Assembly (NCBI GenBank): GCA_003504855.1
Contig: DNZD01000365.1
Location: 1-5,487 of the forward strand
DNA from: Cytophagales bacterium
GTDB taxonomy: Bacteria > Bacteroidota > Bacteroidia > Cytophagales > Cyclobacteriaceae
Length of the DNA: 5,487 nucleotides
Direction: 5' to 3'
A program made the position numbers and the translations under genes. Each line of letters starts with the position of its first letter. Position 1 is the stretch's first letter. The notes beneath the pieces were generated by a model that did no database searches, had not been told where the DNA came from, and was given only the letters and a program-made list of their open reading frames with translations. Below are positions 1-5,058 of this stretch, piece after piece.

Positions 1-65
1 GTTTGGCGGAGAGGGCGGGATTACTGACGTGATCCCGTTGTGGGGGAGGCTTCAAACAAATCCAC

Positions 66-97
66 GCCCCGATGACTCGGGGCTACATTTTTGTTTT
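66..97 (+). terminator. Terminator-like hairpin, plus strand, unit 1
   Basis: A perfect 7-bp stem, GCCCCGA (66-72) with TCGGGGC (77-83), closes a TGAC loop. Reading on the plus strand it is followed by TACATTTTTGTTTT, a typical intrinsic-terminator tail. No plus-strand gene ending here is visible in the window, so a gene or transcript entering from the left would be needed for it to act. Confidence 0.5.
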
Positions 98-149
98 CCT
101 CGTGCTTCGCTAGCCGAGACGGCTGCTTCGCACTCATAAAACAAAAATG
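86..149. repeat. 64-bp palindrome in repeat unit 1
   Basis: Outer arms CATTTTTGTTTT (86-97) and AAAACAAAAATG (138-149) are perfect inverted repeats. Inside lies a second hairpin (102-133): GTGC pairs with GCAC and AGCCG with CGGCT around an AGA loop, separated by an internal loop where TTC faces TTC. The outer arms also serve as the T-rich tails of two oppositely directed terminator-like hairpins (66-83 on plus, 149-162 on minus), which may explain part of the symmetry. Confidence 0.8.
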
Positions 150-162
150 CCGCTAACGCGGC
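138..162 (-). terminator. Terminator-like hairpin, minus strand, unit 1
   Basis: On the minus strand GCCGC-GTTA-GCGGC (149-162) is followed directly by ATTTTTGTTTT. It is an exact copy of the tRNA-Ser terminator one period away, so it may act as a second stop for read-through from the tRNA gene. Confidence 0.55.
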
Positions 163-233
163 GGCTTTGTTTGGCGGAGAGGGCGGGATTACTGACGTGA
201 TCCCGTTGTGGGGGAGGCTTCAAACAAATCCAC

Positions 234-264
234 GCCCCGATGACTCGGGGCTACATTTTTGTTT
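234..264 (+). terminator. Terminator-like hairpin, plus strand, unit 2
   Basis: The same 7-bp GC stem with a TGAC loop as in unit 1 (234-251) is followed by TACATTTTTGTTT on the plus strand. It points towards the tRNA-Ser gene and could block plus-strand transcription from running antisense into it. Confidence 0.5.
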
Positions 265-317
265 ATTCATCGCTTGCTTAGCCGAGACGGCTAGCAAGCT
301 CTTCATAAACAAAAATG
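254..317. repeat. 64-bp palindrome in repeat unit 2
   Basis: Outer arms CATTTTTGTTTAT (254-266) and ATAAACAAAAATG (305-317) pair perfectly over 13 bp. The inner hairpin at 272-299 has GCTTGC pairing with GCAAGC and TAGCCG with CGGCTA, with one bulged T and an AGA loop. Compared with unit 1 both arms have changed yet still pair, so the fold is kept while the sequence is not. It could be a cruciform-forming or REP-like palindrome, or a by-product of back-to-back terminators. Confidence 0.82.
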
Positions 318-330
318 CCGCTAACGCGGC
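306..330 (-). terminator. Intrinsic terminator of tRNA-Ser
   Basis: Ten bases beyond the encoded CCA on the minus strand, GCCGC-GTTA-GCGGC (317-330) forms a 5-bp GC stem with a four-base loop, followed by ATTTTTGTTTA. Position, orientation and tail all suit termination of the tRNA transcript. A preceding GCC offers an alternative pairing register. Confidence 0.75.
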
Positions 331-339
331 GGCTTTGTT

Positions 340-429
340 TGGCGGAGAGGGCGGGATTCGAACCCGCGATACCCTTTCGAGTATACACACTTTCCAGGCG
401 TGCTCCTTCAACCACTCGGACACCTCTCC
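340..429 (-). tRNA. tRNA-Ser (anticodon GGA), CCA encoded
   Basis: The minus strand folds into a complete class II tRNA. The acceptor stem is GGAGAGG (423-429) with CCTCTCC (344-350), the discriminator is G (343), and CCA is encoded (340-342). The anticodon stem CACGC/GTGTG (one G-U pair) holds the loop CTGGAAA, giving anticodon GGA (393-395), which reads UCC and UCU. A long variable arm, ATACTC-GAAA-GGGTAT, is typical of serine tRNAs. The T arm is GCGGG-TTCGAAT-CCCGC. It is transcribed away from the exb operon. Its 3' end is the seed sequence repeated twice downstream in the 168-bp units. No part of the fold is damaged, so it should be functional. Confidence 0.97.
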
Positions 430-560
430 TAAAAAAGCCCACAAAGAAATGGAAAATAGTCGAAAAGACAGTTTCCACAGTGACTTTTCGGAGTTGTGCG
501 GTTTATAGGTGTACGCTTGTCGATAAATCGGAGTTTTTTCATGTAAAAAAGTTCTATTTT

Positions 561-592
561 TTGTTTAGAAATGAACAAAAACTTTAATTTTG
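561..592 (+). promoter_or_regulatory. Candidate promoter of the exbB operon
   Basis: TAATTTTG (585-592) matches the Bacteroidota -7 consensus TAnnTTTG. A TTG (561-563) lies 21 bp upstream, within the usual spacing for the -33 element. Transcription would start near position 598-600, giving a leader of about 25-30 bases before the exbB ATG. The surrounding sequence is AT-rich. An imperfect inverted repeat, TTTTTGTTT (558-566) with GAACAAAAA (573-581), overlaps the -33 element and spacer and could be an operator, but may be chance in such AT-rich DNA. Confidence 0.5.
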
Positions 593-625
593 GCCACTTC
601 AAGACCTAGACTTAAACCTTAAACC

Positions 626-1432
626 ATGAAAAAACAATTCGCTCTTCTCGCTTTCTTCGCGATCCTGCTTTTTGGATCTCTGGCTGCAACAGCTCAGGAA
701 TCCCAGGATACAACCAAGGCTGCCCAGCCGGCACCTGCTGAGGCCGTTGTGGCCGATCAGCCTGCTGATGACGCCGCTGCCGTCGAAGAACAGTCATTTC
801 ACCAAGTATTGAAAGAAAAATTCATTGAAGGTGGTGTGCCTTTCATGTGGCCCATCCTGATCTGTATGATTTTGGGTCTGGCCGTGTCCATTGAGCGTGT
901 TATTACCCTCAACCTGGCTACCACCAATACAAAGAAATTGTTGCTTCAGATTGAAGATGCCCTCGCAAAAGGTGGCGTAGAAGCAGCCAAGAATGTGACT
1001 AAAAACACCCGCGGCCCTATCGCCTCGATCTTTACACAAGGTCTGATGCGCGCCTCTGAAGGCATTGACATGGTTGAAAAATCAGTAGTGTCTTACGGTG
1101 GTGTTGAAATGGGTAAACTCGAGCGCGGTTTGATCTGGATCTCCCTCTTCATTTCACTCGGACCTATGCTCGGATTCTTTGGAACGGTTGTGGGTATGGT
1201 GGAAGCTTTCGACGCTATCGAGGCAGCTGGTGATATTTCTCCCCAGGTTGTTGCCGGTGGTATGAAAGTGGCTCTTATCACGACCGTAGGGGGTCTTATC
1301 GTAGGTATGGTGCTCCAGGTGTTGTACAACTACATGGTGTCTAAAATCGATAGCCTGGTAAACGGTATGGAAGATGCTTCTATCTCCCTCATCGATTTGC
1401 TGGTGAAGCACAAACTCAACGGAGGTAAGTAA
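626..1432 (+). CDS. exbB: ExbB/TolQ/MotA-family proton channel subunit
   Basis: This 268-residue inner-membrane protein would form the pentameric channel that couples proton flow to an ExbD-type partner. A signal-peptide-like start (residues 1-23) is followed by an Ala/Pro/acidic stretch (about 24-55), then membrane segments near 71-93, 169-192 and 212-235, with a cytoplasmic domain between the first two. The family signature is clear: GPMLGFFGTVVGMVEAF (179-195) and GGMKVALITTVGGL (211-224). T187 and T220 match the pore threonines T148 and T181 of E. coli ExbB. The ATG lies shortly after a TAnnTTTG promoter candidate, with no clear Shine-Dalgarno sequence. It heads a four-gene operon with two exbD genes. 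A TolQ role cannot be excluded, but no tolB or pal is seen. Family certain, exact system less so. Confidence 0.93.
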   Translation: MKKQFALLAFFAILLFGSLAATAQESQDTTKAAQPAPAEAVVADQPADDAAAVEEQSFHQVLKEKFIEGGVPFMWPILICMILGLAVSIERVITLNLATTNTKKLLLQIEDALAKGGVEAAKNVTKNTRGPIASIFTQGLMRASEGIDMVEKSVVSYGGVEMGKLERGLIWISLFISLGPMLGFFGTVVGMVEAFDAIEAAGDISPQVVAGGMKVALITTVGGLIVGMVLQVLYNYMVSKIDSLVNGMEDASISLIDLLVKHKLNGGK

Positions 1433-1434
1433 TT

Positions 1435-1779
1435 ATGGACGGCTTTTTCCAAAATGCGGGTCTGGATATAGGATTATATCTGGGCTACCTGTTGCTCTTC
1501 GGAGCAGCCATTGCAGCAGTACTGTTCCCGGTACTCCATGCAATCAAGAATCCCAAGGAGATTGCCAAGTCTGGTATGTCATTGGGTGTACTGGTGGTTC
1601 TGTTCGGCATTGCCTACGCACTGGCAGGCGGTGAACTTACCCCCAAGTATCAGGCACTCGGTGTGACGACGGAATTCAGCTCAAAGATGATTGGTGCAGG
1701 TTTGACCATGTTCTACTTTGTGCTGGTGATCGCCATTATCGGTATGATCTATTCCGAAATAGCTAAAGCTTTTAAATAA
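1435..1779 (+). CDS. Small three-helix membrane protein of the exb operon, function unknown
   Basis: This 114-residue, strongly hydrophobic protein has predicted membrane segments near residues 13-35, 48-66 and 87-109, no signal peptide, and a short basic end (AKAFK). Between the first two segments lies a charged loop (HAIKNPKEIAKSG, 35-47), and between the last two a hydrophilic loop (about 65-85). I do not recognise a characterised domain. It starts two bases after the exbB stop, with GGAGG (1421-1425) nine bases ahead, one of the few clear ribosome-binding sites in the window. Its stop overlaps the next gene's start in TAATG, so translation is probably coupled. From memory, a small membrane gene at this place is common in Bacteroidota exb operons. 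An accessory subunit of the ExbB-ExbD complex is the natural inference, unproven. Confidence 0.8.
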   Translation: MDGFFQNAGLDIGLYLGYLLLFGAAIAAVLFPVLHAIKNPKEIAKSGMSLGVLVVLFGIAYALAGGELTPKYQALGVTTEFSSKMIGAGLTMFYFVLVIAIIGMIYSEIAKAFK

Positions 1780-2333
1780 TGCCTCGCTCTACTCCAGAAA
1801 TTCCAAATGCTTCAATGGCGGACATCGCGTTCCTGCTGTTGACATTCTTCTTGGTGACGACCACCATCTCCAACGACCGCGGTCTGAGTATTCAGCTCCC
1901 GCCGCCGCCGGAGGCTCAGCAACAAGATGTAAAGATTCAGGAGCACAACATGTTCAAAATACAGGTGAACTCCTCGGATGCGTTGCTGGTGGAAGGAAAT
2001 CCTATGTCGGATGTGTCAGGACTCAAAGACCAGATCAAGAAGTTTATTCTTAATCGCGGCGCTGATCCTACCATGTCTGATTCACCGGAAAAGGCAATCA
2101 TATCGTTCAAAACGGACCGTGGTACTACCCACCGGAAGTTTATCGAGATCCTGGATATCATCCAGGGTGCTTACTACGATATCTATGCCGAGCAAGCCGG
2201 TGTAAGCAACAAGGAATTCCGCGAAGCTGCATCTGATCCCGGTGACCCTGCCAAGAAAGCGATCTATGACCGCGGACGCCAGGGTATACCCATGTCTGTT
2301 TCTATTGCTGAACCAACGAAAGTTGGTAACTAA
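1779..2333 (+). CDS. exbD: ExbD/TolR-family biopolymer transport protein, first copy
   Basis: This 184-residue, single-pass inner-membrane protein would sit inside the ExbB pentamer and carry the proton-binding residue. The segment ASMADIAFLLLTFFLVTT (11-28) is the family's transmembrane helix. D15 corresponds to the essential Asp25 of E. coli ExbD. The cytoplasmic tail ahead of it is short. The periplasmic part begins with SIQLPPPPEA (37-46) and continues in a domain of about 140 residues. It is longer than E. coli ExbD (141 residues), with an added charged C-terminal region (about 135-184, containing EFREAASDPGDPAKKAIYDR). Its ATG shares a base with the preceding stop (TAATG), so its translation is likely coupled. 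The next gene is a second, clearly different exbD, so the two may form a heteromeric pair. Confidence 0.92.
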   Translation: MPRSTPEIPNASMADIAFLLLTFFLVTTTISNDRGLSIQLPPPPEAQQQDVKIQEHNMFKIQVNSSDALLVEGNPMSDVSGLKDQIKKFILNRGADPTMSDSPEKAIISFKTDRGTTHRKFIEILDIIQGAYYDIYAEQAGVSNKEFREAASDPGDPAKKAIYDRGRQGIPMSVSIAEPTKVGN

Positions 2334-2347
2334 ACCAAACGAAACGT

Positions 2348-2815
2348 ATGTCAAAGTTTAAGAAAAAAGCCACCGTTAAGCAGGACATCCCGACATCGTC
2401 CATGCCCGACGTAGTGTTCATGTTGTTGTTCTTTTTCATGGTGACAACCGAACTCCGCGAAACGGCTATCGACGTACAGCAGCGCGTTCCGGAAGCTACC
2501 CAGCTCCGTAAAATGCACCGCAAGACGCTCGTGACGAACCTGTATATCGGCGAGCCCAAGAAGACGGAACAGTTTGGTAAAGAAGCCAAGATCCAGGCTG
2601 ATGATGTATTCATCGAACCTAAGGATATCATCCTGTGGGTAAGCCGCCAGAAGGATATGCTCCCCGAAAACGAACGCGACCAGTTGACCGTATCACTCAA
2701 AGTGGATAATGAAGCCAAGCGCGGAATTATCGCTGATGTGGAAACTGAATTGCGCCTCGCTAACGCCCGCAAAATTCTCTACAACACCATGGAGAAAAAG
2801 GCGACGTTTAATTAA
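2348..2815 (+). CDS. exbD: ExbD/TolR-family biopolymer transport protein, second copy
   Basis: This 155-residue, single-pass protein begins 14 bases after the first exbD. A basic cytoplasmic start (MSKFKKKATVKQ) precedes the membrane helix, SSMPDVVFMLLFFFMVTTEL (17-36). D21 matches the proton-carrying aspartate of ExbD. The periplasmic domain ends in the usual ExbD/TolR pattern: a strand (QLTVSLKVD, 112-120), then a helix-rich stretch (EAKRGIIADVETELRLANA, 122-140). Outside the helix it shares little with its neighbour, so this is an old duplication, not a recent one. Tandem exbD genes are common in Bacteroidota. It is the last gene of the operon, and an intrinsic terminator follows 25 bases after its stop. 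The start is fixed by the ATG just upstream of the Lys-rich segment; no Shine-Dalgarno sequence is visible. Confidence 0.92.
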   Translation: MSKFKKKATVKQDIPTSSMPDVVFMLLFFFMVTTELRETAIDVQQRVPEATQLRKMHRKTLVTNLYIGEPKKTEQFGKEAKIQADDVFIEPKDIILWVSRQKDMLPENERDQLTVSLKVDNEAKRGIIADVETELRLANARKILYNTMEKKATFN

Positions 2816-2840
2816 TCGAATTGTTTATTTCATGAAAGAG

Positions 2841-2869
2841 AGCCCCTCCAACAGAGGGGCTTTTCTTTT
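2841..2869 (+). terminator. Intrinsic terminator of the exb operon
   Basis: A perfect 8-bp stem, AGCCCCTC (2841-2848) with GAGGGGCT (2854-2861), closes the loop CAACA. It runs into TTTTCTTTT on the plus strand. It ends transcription after the second exbD and separates the operon from the transporter gene 48 bases further on. The tail has few A residues opposite it, so it should act mainly on the plus strand. Confidence 0.85.
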
Positions 2870-2916
2870 GCCCCGTAAACCAACCTCGCAGGCAAAATTT
2901 TGAATATCTTTCAACA

Positions 2917-4236
2917 GTGAACCTACCTGCCACCCACACCCTCAACGACCCCAAAACCATCCGCGCCTGGTGCATGTACGACTGGGCCAACTCGGTCTAC
3001 TCCCTGGTCATTACCTCAACCATTTTTCCCATCTATTACCAGGCCGTAACAACTACTGAGACCTCCGGTGACGTGGTGTCGTTCTTTGGCTTCCCCATCG
3101 TCAACTCGGTATTGTATTCATACTCGCTCTCGCTGTCGTTCCTGCTCATCGCACCCTTTCTGCCCCTGCTGTCGGGCATCGCCGACTACACGGGCAACAA
3201 GAAGCCATTCATGAAGGCATTTGTCTACCTCGGTGGACTGTCCTGCATCGGCCTGTTCTTCTTTACCGGCAAGAATGTGGAATGGGGTATCCTGTGCTCC
3301 ATGCTGGCCAGCATTGGCTACGCAGGCAGTGTGGTGTTCTATGATGCCTACCTGCCGGAGATCGCCACTGAAGACCAGGTTGACCGCGTGAGTGCCCGTG
3401 GCTACTCCATGGGATATTACGGCAGCGTCCTTCTGCTCGTGGCCAATCTGGCTACCATGACCTATTGGAAGCAACTGGGCTTCCCGGATGAAGGCACGTC
3501 AGTGCGGTTTTCTTTCCTGCTGGTGGGCATATGGTGGATTGGCTTTTCCCAGATCACCTTCCGTCGCCTGCCGGACAATCCCCTCAACCAACGCCCTACC
3601 GGCCGCGTCCTGTTCAATGGCTATCGCGAGCTGAAAAAGGTGTGGCTGAGCCTTTCGCAGTACCCCAATCTCAAGCGCTATCTCGGTGCCTACTTCTTCT
3701 TCAACATGGGTGTTCAAACGGTGATGTACCTCGCCGCCACATTTGGTTCCAAAGAACTGAATCTCGATGCCAATAAACTCATCATCACCGTACTCATCAT
3801 CCAACTCGTGGCATCGTTTGGGGCGCACCTCTTTGCAAACCTCTCTAAACGCAAAGGCAACAAGTATTCGCTGGTGACGATGATCCTGATCTGGATATTC
3901 TTTTGTGTGATGGCCTACCTGACCACCAATGAATATGAATTCTATGCCCTGGCTACCCTGGTGGGTATGGTGATGGGAGGAATCCAGTCCTTGTCGCGGG
4001 CCACCTATTCCAAACTGCTCCCCGAGAACTCCATCGACCACGCTTCTTATTTCAGCTTCTTCGACATCACATTCTCCATGTCGATTGTGCTCGGGACATT
4101 TTCTTATGGCCTCATTGAGCACCTCACGGGCAGCATGCGCAACAGCACCCTGGCCCTGATGATTTTCTTTATCATCGGACTCGCCTTGCTGTCGCGGGTA
4201 ACGGTGTCTAATCGGCCCGAAGAACGGGTGGGTTAG
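2917..4236 (+). CDS. Major facilitator transporter, UMF1/Atg22 family
   Basis: This 439-residue polytopic inner-membrane protein has about 12 membrane segments. Family marks are YDWANSVYSLVITSTIFPIYY (21-41, first helix), GIADYTGNKKPFM (87-99, like the MFS loop 2-3 motif), YDAYLPEIA (142-150) and GGIQSLSRATYSKLLPE (354-370). A longer hydrophilic loop near 212-252 separates the two halves. The relative Atg22 of fungi exports amino acids from the vacuole; the bacterial substrates are unknown to me, so none is assigned. The start is taken as GTG: no in-frame start lies between it and the exb terminator, and the next in-frame ATG (residue 20) would remove the residues just before YDWANS. TATCTTTC (2905-2912) is one base from the -7 consensus. 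It ends convergently with AMP nucleosidase, overlapping by four bases. Confidence 0.88.
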   Translation: MNLPATHTLNDPKTIRAWCMYDWANSVYSLVITSTIFPIYYQAVTTTETSGDVVSFFGFPIVNSVLYSYSLSLSFLLIAPFLPLLSGIADYTGNKKPFMKAFVYLGGLSCIGLFFFTGKNVEWGILCSMLASIGYAGSVVFYDAYLPEIATEDQVDRVSARGYSMGYYGSVLLLVANLATMTYWKQLGFPDEGTSVRFSFLLVGIWWIGFSQITFRRLPDNPLNQRPTGRVLFNGYRELKKVWLSLSQYPNLKRYLGAYFFFNMGVQTVMYLAATFGSKELNLDANKLIITVLIIQLVASFGAHLFANLSKRKGNKYSLVTMILIWIFFCVMAYLTTNEYEFYALATLVGMVMGGIQSLSRATYSKLLPENSIDHASYFSFFDITFSMSIVLGTFSYGLIEHLTGSMRNSTLALMIFFIIGLALLSRVTVSNRPEERVG

Positions 4237-5003
4237 TAGCGCAGGTGCTTTACCGTAGCACCATTGTTGATCAGCTGTTTCAGGGAATCGATCCCGATCT
4301 TCAGGTGAAGGTCTACGTAGCTGGCTGTAACCACTTTGTCGCTGGCCTCCGTCTTCACGCCATCCGGTACCATCGGTTGGTCAGACACCAGCAATAAAGC
4401 ACCGGCGGGAATTTCATTGTAGAAGGCCGTAGAGAAGATGGTAGCCGTTTCCATGTCGATGGCCATGGCGCGGATCTTGATCAGGTATTGCTTAAAGTCT
4501 TCGTCCCATTCCCACACACGGCGGTTCGTGGTATACACGGTGCCGGACCAATAGTCCTGGTTGTAGTCGCGGATGGTAGTAGAGATGGCCTTCTGCAACG
4601 CAAATGCCGGAAGCGCGGGCACTTCAGGCGGGAAGTAGTCGTTGGAAGTACCTTCACCACGGATACCGGCAATCGGAAGAATAAAATCACCGAGGTCGTT
4701 CTTCTTTTTGAGGCCACCGCACTTGCCGAGGAAAAGACACCCTTTGGGCTTTACCGCTGACAAGCAGTCCATGATGGTAGCTGCATTGGGACTTCCCATA
4801 CCAAAATTGATAATGGTAATGCCGTTGGCGGTGGCGCTGCGCATGGCTTTATCCTGCCCATGAACTTCTACGTTATGCCATTCGGCAAACTTCTTCACAT
4901 AATTGTCGAAGTTGGTCAGCAGGATATACTCTCCGAAGGCATCCAGGGGAAGTCCGGTGTAGCGGGGAAGCCAATTCTCGACAATCTGTTCTTTCGTTTT
5001 CAT
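4233..5003 (-). CDS. amn: AMP nucleosidase, short form
   Basis: This 256-residue cytoplasmic enzyme is predicted to split AMP into adenine and ribose 5-phosphate (EC 3.2.2.4), tying adenylate breakdown to purine salvage. It has the phosphorylase/nucleosidase fold signatures: GMGSPNAA (68-75), LGKCGGL (92-98), RGEGTSNDY (115-123), TTNRR (158-162), AIDMETA (181-187, sugar-binding Met-Glu) and SDQP (207-210, likely catalytic Asp208). E. coli Amn is nearly twice as long (484 residues) because of an added N-terminal domain. This protein is essentially the catalytic domain alone, as expected for the Bacteroidota form. The ATG is followed by a charged start (MKTKEQIVENW). Only 55 bases separate it from the divergent HsdR-like gene. 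Its stop overlaps the transporter stop. Related nucleoside phosphorylases are a less likely alternative. Confidence 0.9.
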   Translation of the reverse strand: MKTKEQIVENWLPRYTGLPLDAFGEYILLTNFDNYVKKFAEWHNVEVHGQDKAMRSATANGITIINFGMGSPNAATIMDCLSAVKPKGCLFLGKCGGLKKKNDLGDFILPIAGIRGEGTSNDYFPPEVPALPAFALQKAISTTIRDYNQDYWSGTVYTTNRRVWEWDEDFKQYLIKIRAMAIDMETATIFSTAFYNEIPAGALLLVSDQPMVPDGVKTEASDKVVTASYVDLHLKIGIDSLKQLINNGATVKHLRY

Positions 5004-5046
5004 GGGTAGGTGGTTTAAGCGTGGGCCTCGGTCGGGGATTTTCGTC

Positions 5047-5054
5047 TATTTTTG
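5047..5054 (+). promoter_or_regulatory. Candidate -7 promoter element of the HsdR-like gene
   Basis: TATTTTTG is an exact match to the Bacteroidota -7 consensus TAnnTTTG and ends only four bases before the ATG at 5059. Transcription would begin at or next to the start codon, giving a leaderless or nearly leaderless mRNA. No convincing TTG -33 element lies at the expected distance, which lowers confidence. It sits in the 55-base divergent gap shared with AMP nucleosidase, for which no matching element was found on the minus strand. Confidence 0.4.
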
Positions 5055-5058
5055 TTGG

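Larger units (their letters stand above)
1..358. repeat. Tandem array of 168-bp units carrying the tRNA-Ser 3' end
   Basis: Two full units (1-168 and 169-336) are followed by a third copy limited to the first 22 bases (337-358), which lies inside the 3' end of the tRNA-Ser gene. The period is exactly 168 bp. The units are identical over their first 96 bases and last 30 bases. Only 97-138 versus 265-306 differ, and within that core the 13 bases at 112-124 and 280-292 are shared. Each unit start repeats the reverse complement of CCA, the discriminator, the acceptor 3' strand and part of the T arm. Four hairpins follow in each unit: A (16-37), B (66-83), C (about 86-149) and D (149-162), with equivalents 168 bp later. 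The array touches position 1, so more copies may lie to the left. No protein gene was seen here. The layout resembles the E. coli tyrT distal repeats; a similar function is only an inference. Confidence 0.95.

Noticed and set aside
21..306. Short minus-strand frames inside the repeat units (start near 137 in unit 1, near 306 in unit 2), which could recall the small peptide reported for the E. coli tyrT repeats
   Set aside because: The frame after the variable core differs between the two units (38 versus 28 residues with different C-termini), and the sequence is explained by hairpins. There is no sign of coding selection.
1..358. CRISPR array
   Set aside because: The repeated segments are far longer than CRISPR repeats, the units adjoin without distinct spacers, and no cas gene is present.
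430..500. Minus-strand promoter for tRNA-Ser (TTTCTTTG-like element near 443-450)
   Set aside because: It has one mismatch to TAnnTTTG and no TTG at the right spacing. A promoter must exist here but cannot be placed with confidence.
167..587. Longer open frames across the repeats and tRNA on both strands
   Set aside because: They run through the intact tRNA-Ser gene and structured repeats and give low-complexity peptides with no family resemblance.
626..2815. Tol-Pal or flagellar/gliding motor assignment for the ExbB/ExbD genes
   Set aside because: No tolA, tolB, pal or gliding genes are adjacent, and two exbD genes after exbB fit the Bacteroidota Exb pattern better. The family alone cannot fully separate the options.
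3499..4122. Long minus-strand frame opposite the transporter gene
   Set aside because: It lies antisense to clear UMF1-family motifs and gives a His- and Gln-rich product typical of a shadow frame.
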